DNA of 64,000 nucleotides from Dryococelus australis (GCA_029891345.1 CM057002.1:61742777-61806776), one strand, 5' to 3'. Positions 34,790 through 47,757 are shown, counted from the stretch's first letter. The notes: generated by a model not told the origin, from the letters alone. Program-made: numbers and translations.

Positions 34790-37700
34790 CACCCCACCAT
34801 TCCATCGTTGGTTACAAGAGGAGTGTTTTTATCTCTGTGTGCGAGTATTTGTTGAGCTCTCTGATTAATGGGTTCTTATGTTTTTTCATTTTCTTGAAAA
34901 ATCGTTTGTTTGTTTCTTTAATTTTTTCCTTTACAGTCTTGATGTCTGCCATCTCATGAAGTCCCTTCCAGATACAATTTCCCCTCGGTTGTTGCGATGT
35001 GGAGTCTCATGTTGGGGATTGTTTGCATTTTTCGATTTTACATTTTGCTGCTGAGCTCCATATCTCAGCCCCATAGAGCATTGCAGCTCTAATTACTGCT
35101 TTGTATAATAGTAGTTTGTTTTTTCTGGGAATTTTGTTGTTCTTGAAGAGTGGGTACAGGCAAAGTAATTTGTCTATTGCCACATTTTTTTGTATTCCTT
35201 GTGTGGTCTGTGCCGTCTTAAATACGACACTACTTTTTACATGCATTTTAATTACGACATTAAGAAACTATGTCCTTACAATATTTTTATTCAACTAGAT
35301 TGTTTTAATTATGTCGCCATATTTTTGTCTTGGAGTATGCCTCTATGATTTTTTGTAATATGCACGTCAATCAATTTTTGATGTCTCATTTTGAACTTTT
35401 TTGAAAACATAATTTTTTATGTTTGGATCAGTTACTACATTACTGAGAATTATCTTTGTCTTGATTTGCTACTTAACTTAATTTTAAAGAGAGTCGGTAA
35501 TGAAGCATATTGTGAGATTTTTTTTATCATATGTCTCGTTACTTTTATTATTTTTATTATGATGGTAAATAATACTTTTGTTCTCATTTTGAACTACATA
35601 TGAGTTGTCTGATTAGCAAGTAAAGTTTATTTCCTATATATTTATTTATCTCCATTTTCATTTTTGAAAGTAATTTATATACTTTTAACACTTGTTTATC
35701 TGGCAATGTACATCAATTAATTTTATTATCTCAACCTATTTCATACGAGTTTATTAATATTTTAACATTTAAAGCCTTTTTTTTTAATGTTATTTCAATA
35801 CTGTTCAAGTTGTACTTCCAAAATTTTGTTTTCAAACTCATTAGTGGCATCCAGAACTGTGTTTTAGTTCTTGTTTTCCTTTTTTCACCGGAGGTTCGAA
35901 GGTTCCATTTCATTCTACCACATGCCATAGCATGGCTATGTACATGTTGTATTTCAGTTCTGCATTGTCTTTCTACTGCTAAGATTCTACCAACTTCTGC
36001 ATTCTGTACTCCAGTATAACTTCTTAAGTAATGCAGAACGCTACTTCTCTTTCTTTTGAAGTGGAAATACTACTTGTATTTTTCCCCCATTATCGTACAG
36101 CGGCACAGGTCCTCCTAAGCGAACTTGCTGTCGAACCATATGCTTAGGTATTTGGCATTATTTACCTTTGGGATTTCTATATAATTTAATGTGATTGTTT
36201 TATTGTTTTCTTTTCTTGTTTTAGTGAATATGATATGCGCACTCTTTCCTGGGTTGACGTTGATGGCCCATTTACTCCAGTAGTCTTGGAGTTTGTTTGG
36301 ATATGGTGGGAGGATTGCCTTAGTGAATGTAACTTTTCGATCACTTGCATATATTGCCGTGTCATCCTCATAGAGTGTGATTCCTGCCTCTTCCATTCTT
36401 GAGGTGTCATATGTGAAGATGGCGTAAAGTAATGGTGAGAGTACTGATCCTTGCAGGACTTGTGCTTTTATGGGTTTTGTGTTAGAGTTTTTTCCATCCA
36501 GAGTTGTATAAAAGGTTCTTTTAGTTAAGAAACTGTGCAGGATTCTCCAGTAGATTTGTGGAATTCCAACAGTGATAATTTTGGTGCACCTTATTAAAGG
36601 CCTTGTCTACATCCATGAAGATTGTAGTTGTGCTTCTTTTCTTGTTTCTTCTTTGAAATATTGTATGTATTTTGTGATTCTGGTTGCAGCGTGAATTGTA
36701 GTGTTAGCTATGAAAGCCAATCTAGAAGTTTGTAAGAATTCTTAGCTGTCGTACTATTTTCTCCAATAGTTATTATATTTTTTTAAAAAGTTTGTCCATG
36801 GAGTTGAGAAAACTGATGGGGCAGCGCATTTGTGGAAAGAGGCCATTTTGAACTGGCTTGGGTAATATTATTACTTTGGCAACTTTCCATGCGAGAGGGT
36901 AGAATTCCTGTGCCAGCATGCCGGTATATATTGCATTGATGTTCTGGAGTTTGAGGCGGAAGATTTGTTAATGCTTCATTTGGTATGCCATCCAGTCCTG
37001 GGGCTTTGTTTTTATTTATATATTTTTTGGGAGTTTCTTCAATGATTTTTATAAGTTCTTGCGAAGAGATTTTGTTGAAGTTTTCCTCTGGCTGCTCCTG
37101 AAGTTGCTTAGTATGTCTTTCTCAACCAATGAGTGATGTGGCTCGAACTGCATTTTCAAGTTTTTTCTATTATCTCTACTTTTTCTTGATGTGTGTATTT
37201 GATGTCATTTTCTCCATGTAGGGCTGGTGTGTTTGATTTTTTTTTTTTTTCCCCCCCCTGTTAAATAGAAATTTATCTTCCATATCCCATTTTTTTTTCT
37301 TGGCGGTTTGCTGAATGTGCTCTTCCTATTTTCCAATTTTGAAAGTTTCTGCTTCTGTTCTTATTTTCCTATTTAGGGAGTCAAGTCAATTCTTAGCTTC
37401 TTGTGTACATTGTCTTTGGTAATGTCATCCAGCTCTATTTCTCTCTCTGATAAGCATTTCCGTATGGTCGTTGGTTCCCCTTGTGACTTGTCTTGTTTCT
37501 GTGATCAGGGAGGCCTTTTTAATTTCTTCTTGCATAGTGTCTGTCGGTATTTTTTTCTCTGTGTCAATTTCTTGGGAGATTGTTGGGAAGTCAATAGGGT
37601 GCAATATGTTTCCCATTTTTTCCTTGAACAGATTTCAGTTTGTTTGTCTGGCTAGTTCCCCCCCTCCCTGTATGGGAATTGTTGCACTGATGAGTACTGG

Positions 37701-38300
37701 CAGGGAGTCAGAACTGAGCTGTTGTAGAACTATTATGTTGATTATCAACTGTAGGTTAGTGACAAAAAGATCTAATATACCTGATTTATACTTTGTGTTG
37801 TATGAGTAGTGTGTTGGTTCCCCATGTCCCTCTACTGAGAATTTGTAGTTATCTGCTAAGTTGTGGAGTGTAATCCCGTTCTGGTTATGCATTCTGTTAC
37901 GTCATACCTGATATTTGCAGTTAAAATCTTCCCGTATGATACGGTTTGGGCCTTGTTGGATTATCGCGTGTAAATCTTCAGTCAAACTGTTATGATTGGG
38001 AGGACTGTATAGGGCAGTTATTGTGATGTCTCCTATGCCAGACTGAATTATTATTATTGTGTTTTCAGATTTGGAACCAATAGGTAAGTGCGGGATGTTT
38101 CTCTTGATAAATATGGCAGTGCCTCCCCCTTAACGTACTATTATTTATTCTGTCGGCTCTGTATATGGTGTAAAGTAAGCTTAAGCGTTTTTTTTGGTGC
38201 TATCCTGGTTTCTGGAGCTGTGTGTATGTTTTCTTTGTATAGGAAACTGGTGAATTCATATTCCCTTACATTTCAGACCATAAGCATACCACAGGATGAT
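34790..38300 (-). pseudogene. LINE ORF2: endonuclease and reverse transcriptase
   Basis: The endonuclease (about 38300 to 37640) shows ALYSPPNHNSLTEDL, EDFNCKY in place of GDFNAKH, SGILDLFV, and LSSDSLPVL, where Ser replaces the catalytic His of SDHLP. The reverse transcriptase shows QGSVLSPLLYAIFT (about 36450) and LYEDDTAIY (bases 36361-36372 encode Y-E-D-D, normally Y-A-D-D), then INVNPGKS. After an inserted block the C-terminus resumes at 35235 with LYPLFKNNKIPRKNKLLLYK and AMLYGAEIW. Order and motifs are those of Jockey-clade ORF2, which nicks target DNA and copies the element RNA. Multiple frameshifts make it inactive. Confidence 0.85.
35235..36110. other. AT-rich insertion within the LINE reverse transcriptase
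   Basis: LINE similarity stops at about 36115 (minus-strand WFDSKFA) and resumes at about 35235. The sequence between is AT-rich, shows no LINE motifs, and contains low-complexity Phe/Ile frames on the plus strand (35391-35603). It may be a later insertion; no terminal repeats were identified. Confidence 0.5.
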
Positions 38301-38575
38301 TGTGATCTCACTGAATTGGTGGCATTGGTGTTTATGGTGAAGTTTTGTTTAATGTTTGGTGGTTTTCTATTTACTCATCACTCCATTCTTCTCAGATGCT
38401 TAGTTATTCATTGGAACCAGTGTCTATAATATTAGTTTCTTCCTTGTTGTCTCCTCCTGGTTTCTTGTAGTACCTGTGGTTTGTATGCTTGATGGTTGGT
38501 AATTTCCACTTGTGTTGGATGTTGTAGTGTATTTTGTTCTCTTGTGGTTTGTGTGCAGTTTTCCTTTTGGTTTGG

Positions 38576-38895
38576 TTAGCGTTGTTTTTGTCTTCCTCTA
38601 GCGTACTCAGAGTCTTTTGTTAGTACTAAAGATATTGCCTCAGAAGTTTCCTGTACTGTATGAAGTGCTTTCCATCCTCTGTGTGTTGATCTGCGTATTT
38701 GGGGTGGCTCTTTTTTGTATTTGGTCTGCCCTGGTTCTTGGTAGTTCTGTAGAGTAGATAAGGGTGCTTGTGATGGCTTGTTTTTCATTGTGTTGTTACT
38801 TTTTCCCCCCCCCCCATATTTCCGCATTTGATTTTGCCATGCTGGGCAGTCTCGTACTGGCTGTGTGGTTGCCATTGCAGTTTGCACATGTTAGA
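38576..38895 (-). pseudogene. LINE ORF1 C-terminal end with zinc knuckle
   Basis: At about 38850-38890 the minus strand carries CANCNGNHTA in one frame and RDCPAWQNQ in the next, together forming the last CCHC knuckle of a Jockey ORF1 (C-x2-C, His, then Cys followed by P-x-W). A one-base frameshift splits it. The rest is a Lys/Gln/Ser/Thr-rich tail. ORF1 proteins of these elements bind the element RNA and deliver it to the nucleus. It lies immediately ahead of the endonuclease region, as expected. Confidence 0.6.
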
Positions 38896-41800
38896 GAGAT
38901 TGCCAAGTCATAGTGTCTATTAGTGATGGGATCCTCAACACCTCAGTACCCTTGATACTGTTTAGTATCGAGTATCGCATGGGAATACCCAAAAGTATCA
39001 AATTTTAACACCCATCTTCTTGTGCCATAATTATGGTACGAGCATACCATAACTTTTGGAGTTTGTACTTAAGGAATGTTTTGAAAAGTGTACCATAACT
39101 TTCAGAATGTGTAGTGTAATTTTGAAAAGCATACCATGATTCAAGTACAAGTTGTTGTGTACCACTTGTCTGCTCCCAGGCTATTCACCATGCTGCCTGT
39201 CAAACTGCCGCAGTCCACCACACCGCCACGAAAGGGCACCAACATGCAGCAACCAATGTTTATGTGTGCTTGTGTTCAGTGTTTTGTAATTGTTTGTTAA
39301 TATTTTTCCAAGGGTATTTTTAATATTACATGCAGTGTTTGTTTTTAGTCAATTATTTACTTATATGCAGTGCTTCATTATTTTTTTTTTCATATGCACC
39401 ATGTTGCGAAGTGTTCCATGTGTGTGCACTGTTTGCACTAATGCAGTAAGCAAGGGCTGCAACATTTTGTGTGATTTATTTACATGTTTATTTTGCAGGG
39501 TCTTGTGTGAATGTTAAAAATAAGGGTTGTGTGTTTGTTTTGTACGTATGTACAAGGGCCGACATGCCACTGGCATGCAACGTTGTTTTATTCCCCAAAT
39601 GTTTCTCTACAAATCACGTAAGTAATTTGAAAGTGCTAACAGTGTGGTAAAATGTGTTATGTTTATTTTAATTTAGAAGGATCTTTTTGTCATGTAAATA
39701 ATAAGAGAGCTCTGTTCCTAGCATGCGCAGATACCAAAATACAGCACCAGAATACACTCTAATAACCAGAGTGCAGTGCAGGAGTTAAAACATTTTACTA
39801 TGTTAATTTCATAAGCCCAGACATATGCATGTAGCCACTATTGCATGTTCAGTCATCATTCTAGTATTTCCAGTAGCAGTATGAGACATGTTCCAGTATT
39901 TCTGGCCGAGTGCAGGTTGTGTACATGCCGTGTGATCTGTGCATGGAAGCCACGTGGCAGGATAACTTGGTCAGTGTTTCAAGGGTAAATTGTTTATGTA
40001 AATATAGTAGCACTGAATATGTGATGCATTGAGGTAATAAATATTGCAAGGAATCCGTTACGACTAGCCACAACTCCCTTTCAATACATGTGCATTTTAA
40101 GGTTAAGTCTTATTCACACAACATACATCAAATACAAGTCTTTATATTTTTATATTATGTTAATGTAATTTTGACGCCGGCTAACAGCCAGCGGCGCTAG
40201 AGCCCATGACGGTGCTCACCACGCACGTGTGCCGCATGTGCGCAGAGAGGCCAATGATTTTGAACTCTCATATAAATGTTATGTTTCAGTGTAAAATGTG
40301 TTTTATATTTGTCTTTGTAGAGTTTTAATATGTCTTAAAAATGTGTTCAAATGTTTGTTGCTATTTAAAAATTGTTTGGTTATAAAATTCAAAGTGCCCA
40401 CGGCACCGAGATTAAGAACACTGATATTCCGGCATGAACACCGTTATAAAGAGAGACTAAATTAATATGAAAATTATAAAAATGTAAAATAATATTTAAT
40501 TTGTGCCATTTTATTTTCTATAATAAAATATTTTACTCGGTGTACGTAGCACTTCCGCTTATGTGAATCCGTAGGCGGCCATGGTAGGTCTGTCGAGGAG
40601 AGCTGGCGAGGTAAGACACTGTCACGTACACACTACAACGTTTGTTCACTGATTTAGGTTTCCATACTCAATTTAGTTTACCTGTTCACCTTTATTTGCG
40701 TATGTTTTTGCCAGACATTTTCCCCAGCATTATGCTTCTGCTTTATTAATTTTCTGCATCCTTCTGGCATTTTTAACTTAATTGAGGAGAAGGAGTAGAA
40801 AGATGTCGGAGAGGTCACGAGACCCGCACAGAATCAGGTGCCATCTGTGTATATTTATGGCGTTTCATTGTAACTTCTGCATTATTGCTACACACAATTT
40901 CAAGGGCTTTGATTTTATGTATGTATTGGATGGTATTTTCATGTTTAAATATTTTATGGCAACATCACGTATAACCATGTGACCGACCGACGCCAAGTCC
41001 TTGTATATGCCATAGTTGCATTTTGAGAGCTTATTAATGTAATATCGTACATGCAATATTATATTTAAGGTTCTATGTAATTTCCTGAAAATTGATGCTT
41101 TTTGTAATGTTTATGTTAATGTTTGATTTTACCACCATCAGGCATGTTACAAGCCTGTAACCACTTCAATCGTAAAGAGAATAATATTCACAGCAAGAAT
41201 AATATTTTGTCTGAATTTAATTTGCAGTTTCTACACACAAATATTGCAATTTCACCTGCACCACATGGTCCGCTACGAACTTCATCCAGCGGCATCCACG
41301 CCATCTAAACTTGTTTTCACATGTGTGTGTTTGTTGTGAATACTTATCTTGTGTCCCATCTTGTTTCGTGTATCTTTGAGGGATTATGTAATTTTGTAAT
41401 TTGTGTACAGTGCAATTATTCCCGTCCTAGCCGGCTCTGTGTATAGGCCGTTACCACAGTACCCACGTGCTGGAGGGCGAGTCCCAACGAGTTTGCTCTA
41501 GTGATGCTGAGTAATCACACATGTTAATGTATCATAAGTGTTTCATTTTGTAATTCGCAGTGTCCTACCTTCAGGGAAAAATCGTCAGTCCACCCTAACA
41601 GCTGTTGACTCTCTTGCCTTGTGAAGATTGTGTTTTCATATACCGCGATGAGATCATCCATCTAGGCATGCACTTGATTAATTGCGGGCTGGGGAACACC
41701 CAAGCAGAGTTAGCTAGACACGACCCAGTGTTATCATTAATTTCATGGCACGGTTTGTATGCACAGTATCAATAAAAACAAGTCTCACAGTGAACGTCCC

Positions 41801-43238
41801 TCTTTCATTTGTAGTGACAGTGTCCTAGCCACATGTGATTTTCAAGTGATAATTATGTTTAGTAAAAGTTTAGTATTGCCTACGTATTTGTAAGTACGCG
41901 TGGGTGAGACAGACACACAGAACTCGCATCATCCCTGAGAATCCTGAGTCTCGTTAGTGTGGTGATTGGGAAGCACTGCTGGCGCCCAAATTACCTGCAA
42001 GTATTTGAGTCATCATTCGAGATATTCTATGAAAGAGTTCTTGTGTTCCATCCTCTCATCAGCACTGCATGTGTCCACATCATTTCATTGTCATTATCAT
42101 TTGCATTTTGTTAAGTTACCATGTTTTCTCATGTACGTGCAGGAAGGCTCGGACAACCAGTGATCCCCGCGTCAACGTGTCGGTCAGTAGCGTCTTGTCT
42201 TCACATGGGGTGGCTGCTCCAGACCTGCACCATTTTCATCTATCGTGTTAATTCTGGAATGTAATTTATTTGTACGTACTGCATTACCTGCTTCTGATGT
42301 AATTTATATATGACTGAATGAATGGTGTGGAAGTGACCTCTGACAACTTTCTTTGAGTGAGTACGGAGTTTGAAGTGAGCCAGAACAATTTTCACTAGTC
42401 CAGGCATTGGACATGTATTATAGCACTGCAGCAAATGATATGCCAGACATCAGGAATAGCCACGTGGGCCAGCAGCCACACGACCCAATATCAGCAACTC
42501 GTGCTCTCCACTGAGAGCTGGCAACGAACGGAAGGAGCAACCTCTTATTTCCTCTCAATCTCGCCATGTTCCTGACACTCTAAAACAACCAGGCGTCGAA
42601 GTGTACCATAATATAGCAATATAGCATAATATTCACACACCTGCGAGCACCTTGAGGTGTTTTTAGGCAACCCAAACATACCGCAATTATGGTTTTTGAC
42701 ATCATTTACTTTTATGGTAGGGCCTACATAATTGAAGTACAATAAAAAGGGTTGAGAGTTGTGAGCAAGCACTGATAGGTGCGAGTGAGCAACTTGAGTA
42801 GTTACTGTACATCAAATACATATCACAGTTATATGCTGCACCAAAATTTTTCATTAAATTCATTTTTATCCCATTAATAACTTTCATGGTGTATATTTTG
42901 GGTACAATAAAAGCAGGCCTACCCCGCATATTCCGCGGGCTAGGCCATGACGGGTGTATCAGATACAGTAATTACAATATTTATTCAATGTTACTGTTAT
43001 GTTCCACATCGCGTACATGTCGCCATGACTGCTGCCCTGCTACTGGTGTTTAGCTTTGTGGCTACTGCTATTGCCAACCTAACGACTAACATACTACCTA
43101 ACCTAATTCTACCTGAACACACTACATAACAGTTCCTCCCCATTTAAAATGTGACAAAGTCGTCCATATTCCTTGGGGGGGGGGGGGGGGAGCACGCTGT
43201 CGTTTCGACGCTCTGCCCCGAATGCATCCTTGAGCTTT
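38896..43238. other. Intergenic or intronic region, no secure gene
   Basis: No coding region is recognised. Possible short exon signals: GCGGCCATGG at 40577-40586 followed by GAG|GTAAGA at 40608-40616, and a pyrimidine-rich acceptor ending GTGCAG at about 42142. ATTAGTGATGGGATCCTC at 38918 resembles a hAT-type end, without a partner. Sequence around 38.9-39.15 kb repeats ACCATAACTTT- and GTATC-type words. A G run lies at about 43177-43189. Confidence 0.35.
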
Positions 43239-43350
43239 ACTCGCTCAAAACCCTCTGAAGGTAGAAGATTCTCGGGTAGCAGCTGAGCCATTCACCCTAC
43301 TCGCACAAAACCCTCAGAAGGGAGAAGATTCTCGGGGAACAACTGAACAA
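43239..43350. repeat. Two tandem units of 60 bases
   Basis: CGCTCAAAACCCTCTGAAGG with its following AGAAGATTCTCGGG at 43242-43277 recurs exactly 60 bases later (CGCACAAAACCCTCAGAAGG, then AGAAGATTCTCGGGG) with a few differences. Confidence 0.85.
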
Positions 43351-44707
43351 TTTGCCTCTTCTGACTTTCCTGCAGTTACACACGGAGGCCCTGAAGCTTC
43401 GACTCCACCTGCAGCTGTGGAATCCTCCCTGGTGTTCTGGTAGGTTGCAGTCCTCCGTGCACTCGCAGCATTATGGGTGGAAATATAATCAGTTACAGCC
43501 CATGTCTACGGAGGCATACTCGCTGTGAGATAGTACAGCATTAGAATTAGACACATGTCCCCGAGGTCATATGATATTATAGATAATTTATGCATTGAAT
43601 ATTTGGTCGCATATCCTGCCTACTTTTTGGTGTTTGTTGGATTTAAATCCCAACCTTTGTTTTCGTGTTTTTATGTGTTTCTGGATCACTTTGCACTACT
43701 TCCACACATACGAGTGTCCCGTTTTGTTGTAAAGTGTAAATGCCCACTGTAATTTGTCGTATTCATTTAAAGCACACACTGCCGTTGCGTGCGGTTCCGC
43801 ACCAAAGCGCATACTGGCTTAAGCGTGCTGTATTTCTGAGTGTGGCCCAGCGCACATCTCATATACTGTACCACATCTACAGCGTGGTGTTTGTACAGTT
43901 CTATTTCGAATTGACGTGTAAAAGAGCGCGCGCACTTTCAATATATCTAGCTGTTCGTGTTGTTGTAGGCCTACTACAGCATCAAAGAATGCAGGTGTGT
44001 CAGTTTGTGTTCAGAACTTCCAAACACTAACTGAAGTAAAACCATACGCTTTTAGATCTTTCCTTATGTATCGTGCGTCTAAATTTTTATTAGTCTTTTT
44101 AATGTACGCTTTGACTGGCCTTTCATCCTTTGCTGCATGTGTGTATTATGGGATGCTGTGTAGATAGAGGAACTTGAGAAAGGCAGGACGATTCTCCTCC
44201 TCCATAAGAATCCTCTTTTTGGTGACTGATTTTAATTTTCTTCATTTTCTCACCAAGATGATGAGACAATGAGACATATGTAATAGGGCTGGGCGGAGGT
44301 TTCTAGATAAAAAGGGATGCTGCCTTTGATTAATTCGATCAACCCTTTGATATCAATTTATTCGGATTAGTTATTAATCTGATCAAAATTTTAAATCGGA
44401 TTTTGATCCGGTGGGATTATTTTTTAATCCTATCTTAATCCGATAAAATAATATCAAAGAAATTTGATCAAATTCGTTTGATGAAAAAGTTTGCTCAAAT
44501 TTATTTTATGGAATTTATTTTGTGTGTATATAGTTAGGTGTACTTCATTTTCTTTCTTTCTTGGGGTGAGGAGCAGCTCTTGTTCGTCCTCACCCTTGGA
44601 GCTTTGGTGTTGTACTGAGGTGTGGTACGTGACTATCACTAAACGAATTATGGAACACAGCTATTCTGTTTTCTTTTAATTAATGAAACTGTAAACGGAG
44701 GAGGAGA
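43351..44707. other. No gene seen
   Basis: Short ORFs only. TAGGGCTGGGCGG at about 44283 resembles hAT-type ends. The stretch 44320-44470 is dense in GATC/ATTAATC words (GGATTAG, AATCTGATC, GATTTTGATCC) that can pair with each other. Confidence 0.4.
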
Positions 44708-46010
44708 AACACGTCTGTCCGGCTGCGAGGTTGCGGATGCAATGACTGCAGCCGCCATTTTTAATAATTGCCGAAGCTCAGGGGGGGTGTGCTCGGGCCC
44801 TTATACCACCCAGACGGTTGCAGCATTTGTATCTCTCTGTGGGCTGAGGAAGTTTCCCTCACCAGACCGCAAAGAACACATAGCCCAGAGGTCAGGACGC
44901 CCTGCACGTCTCGACGCAACTCAGACAGCCCGCCAGTCAGACCAGCAAAGCCGCGGTTCCCTAATGACTGCAGCATATGATGTGCGGAGACTTATAAGCT
45001 GTTAGATACATGGAGCGAGGCCGGCGTCTGACAGGCGACTGAGGTTATAGATACTCGGAAAGAGAGTTGAACACAGAGCTACGTGACAAACTTAATCAAA
45101 ATTCGGTATCAATATATAAATAACACTACTTGAATTTAAATATTAATTAATGAAATTGCACAAGCACCTCTCACAAGACACATCTGTCTGGCTGTGAGAT
45201 CAGTCAAGGGATGGCTTTTAGACGTGGAGCTTGTGGCCGAGTTGATGAAATGAATGTCAACTACATGAATGGATCAAAATTATGTTTACGAATTAATATT
45301 TCCCTAGAAAACTGGTTTCCCGCCCATTCTAATAAGTTAAAGCCGGAATAAAGCACACATTCAAAATACGCAAACTTACAAAGAACTTATTTGAATACAC
45401 TAAAATATGGACAATTAAATATTTCCAAACTCACATTTAGAATTAAATTTTAACCATACACAGTAGTGTAAGTCTCCCTCTCATTTGTACACGTACCTTA
45501 AATGATTTTAAAACATGTCCGTCCATTGTGGTGTCTGATGTAGGAATGAGTTGAGCGTACCACTTACATCGACTTATAAGCACGATTAGAGACGTGGAGC
45601 GCGGTCGGCAGACAACTCGGTAGAAACTACGGGAAAAACTCGTTAATGAAGGAAACATATTAAATGTTTACGAAATAGCAATTAAACAAAAAGAGAGTTG
45701 AACACACACAACTACGTTAACGAAGTATCCAGAAAAAGTGGTTTACCACTGCGAATAAAATGTTACTATCGTAAGAAGAAGAATTCACTTTTAAGAAGCA
45801 ATTAAACTGTCTCGAAGAAAAATTATCTAAAATAATGGATGTACTGTAACAAGCCGAGTAAGGTTAACACAAATTTCCGTTAAGTCTGCGAAACACGAAT
45901 GCGAGTTGAAAATTCTATGAAATTTCGTCGACCGTGCTGAGAAATGGGGTTTACATGATAAACGCTTACAAAATTATGTAAAAATAACGGACGCACTATA
46001 TCGTCCTAAC
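44708..46010. repeat. Three diverged tandem units
   Basis: Corresponding landmarks recur: ACACGTCTGTCCGGCTGCGA (44709), ACATCTGTCTGGCTGTGA (about 45180) and ACATGTCCGTCCATTGTG (about 45513); and CTTATAAGCTGTTAGATACA then TGGAGCGAGGCCGG (44992), CTTTTAGACGTGGAGC (about 45214) and CTTATAAGCACGATTAGAGA then CGTGGAGCGCGGTCGG (about 45571), each followed in units 1 and 3 by AAAGAGAGTTGAACACA. Unit lengths differ (about 470, 330 and 490). No protein frame is shared. Confidence 0.55.
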
Positions 46011-47375
46011 ACACAGAAGAAGAAAAAATCTCCCGCTAAATTAAAAGTTATAAAGAAATGTTTGTATTAAAATGATAACTGAAACCCGGAGCAGATACTA
46101 TCCCTTAACGAGGGGTGAAGCCCGCTGGCCATGGCTCTGCTACCTCTTGGTCGTTGCACGAATTCCTGGCAGCAGTCGACCCGCCTGGTGAAGAGGTGTT
46201 TCAGAGAAGAGAGCGATGTATGCGTGTATCCACGACAAAGGTTGGCGTCAAACTAAAGATAGTGCTGGTCAGCGAGAAATGGTCAGATTGCTCCTGCCTG
46301 CACCCCCGTTCCCTTCTGCCGCTACACCAGACCGTGTATTCGGTTAGCTCGAGAACTGCCTGCACCCACTTGGTGACCCCTCCTCCGATCCCCTCCACCT
46401 CCATCCCTCCAACTCCATAGTCCAGAATGTGTCTGTCAGAGACAAGTGCCTTGCACCCACTATGCGTCCTCCCCTCCACCTTCAGCTCAGAACGTGTCGG
46501 AGAGGTCCAACTGCTTACCTATCCTCAAGAAACCAAGTTGGACTCTTCCAAAATGTTTATTTGCTTGCAAAAATATCCACGAATTTTGAACTGACACTGC
46601 CTGGCTAGCTCCCCTTGCCCTCTGCCCAACAAACTTTCACTTTCGCCTGGAGACTGACCAATCGAGAAAACTGTTTCTCCATCCCTAAAACCCTGTCTTA
46701 CTTTCAGTGAAATAAAATATGTTAGCCAACACCCACTGTTAAAAATATTCCCTCAGCATTAAAAGTTATATTTAAAAAAATAAGCGATATGCGTAGATAT
46801 GTAAATGTCTTTACGGAATTCCAATTTATCGATTCCGAATAATTTTAGCTGACTTGATAAATCATTTTTTATCTCCTCTTCTATCGAAATCTGTAAACTC
46901 TCGAATCGCGTAGTGAAAACTTTTTATAAATCTTTGATGAAATTCTTAGAAAAGTAATTTAATTTCGTCCAGTATTAAACTATAATTTCCTTTGTAGCAT
47001 TAGATTCGCTAATGATAACATTGAAAGCCAATCCTGCATATAGGATATTCTAACCCATTCCTAATGTTTAAGGGAAACTACATTAAAGTCTTGTGGAACA
47101 CCGACTTAGGTTTTCTCTTATCTCACTCATTGTCTTCCACTTTCTCCAATTTTTTTTTTGTATTTGATCGTTAACACAGGATCAATAAGCCCTTTCCTTT
47201 GTCATACACATTGTTTGTAAAAAATTTGAAGTTTCCCTTAAAAATACTTTTTTTTCTGGTAAAATAGAAGTGAAGAAATAAATAACTTTGGAATTTGAAA
47301 TCCTGTAAAGTTGGGCAAGGACAAATAAATTCCAAATGTGAGAAGAAAAAAAAAAACTCAGAAAGTCTTAAATAG
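46011..47375. other. Region upstream of the virus-like module, no gene seen
   Basis: Proline/serine-rich short frames at 46115-46420 (plus) and 46201-46479 (minus) lie in a GC-richer patch and show no domain. From 46700 to 47375 the sequence is AT-rich. No polymerase, integrase or packaging ATPase motif, such as a complete Polinton-type element would carry, was seen here. Confidence 0.45.
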
Positions 47376-47720
47376 TCTTCCAAAAGTGTATTAACAAACA
47401 AAGATATTAATGTATTTGTTAATAATCTGGATATCCCCTATTTCTGAGGTGTGTATATGAGAGACAATTTACCAAAGAAACCAAATCCCCATCAATGTAT
47501 GATTGTTAATTTAGATTCGAAACAAAACGAAGGAACACATTGGGTATCATTAATTAAAAATGTAAATCAGTCATTGTATTGTGACAGATTTGGTGATTTA
47601 CGTCCTCCAATTGAATTATGTAACTATTTAAAAAACATGCAATTAAGGTAAAATTACCAAATGAAACAATTACCAAATACAATCAATTGTGGACATTTAA
47701 GTCTAAGTTTTTGTCTATAA
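47376..47720 (+). pseudogene. Adenain-like cysteine protease, two in-frame stops
   Basis: A single frame runs from 47376 to the stop at 47718-47720 with TGA at 47445-47447 and TAA at 47649-47651 and no frameshift. It contains MRDNLPKKP, GTHWV (His codon 47538-47540), a YCDRFG block (Asp codon 47583-47585) and, near the end, INCGHL (Cys codon 47688-47690). His, acidic residue and Cys in this order and spacing are those of the adenovirus-type maturation protease carried by Polintons and adintoviruses, which cleaves capsid precursors. About 114 codons remain, somewhat short. The catalytic residues survive while the frame is closed, which points to loss by point mutation. Confidence 0.75.
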
Positions 47721-47757
47721 ATAGGATATATAAGGGCAATATTAAACACATTAGTAA

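Larger units (their letters stand above)
34790..38895 (-). mobile_element. Jockey-like LINE (non-LTR retrotransposon), decayed
   Basis: On the minus strand, from high to low coordinates, are the end of an ORF1 with a zinc knuckle, an AP-type endonuclease and a reverse transcriptase followed by the typical Jockey C-terminal region. There are frameshifts and stops throughout, an insertion of about 0.87 kb inside the reverse transcriptase, and the 5' part of ORF1 is missing, a usual 5' truncation. The 3' untranslated region probably continues below 34790 but no clear A tail was identified. Confidence 0.85.

Noticed and set aside
43078-43116. Telomere-like TTAGG/CCTAA repeats
   Set aside because: CCTAAC occurs a few times with irregular spacing and many mismatches; it is not a telomeric array.
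38918-44295. hAT element with ends near 38918 (AGTGATGGGA) and 44283 (TAGGGCTGGGC)
   Set aside because: The two are in the same orientation and not clearly complementary; no transposase or 8-base duplication was seen.
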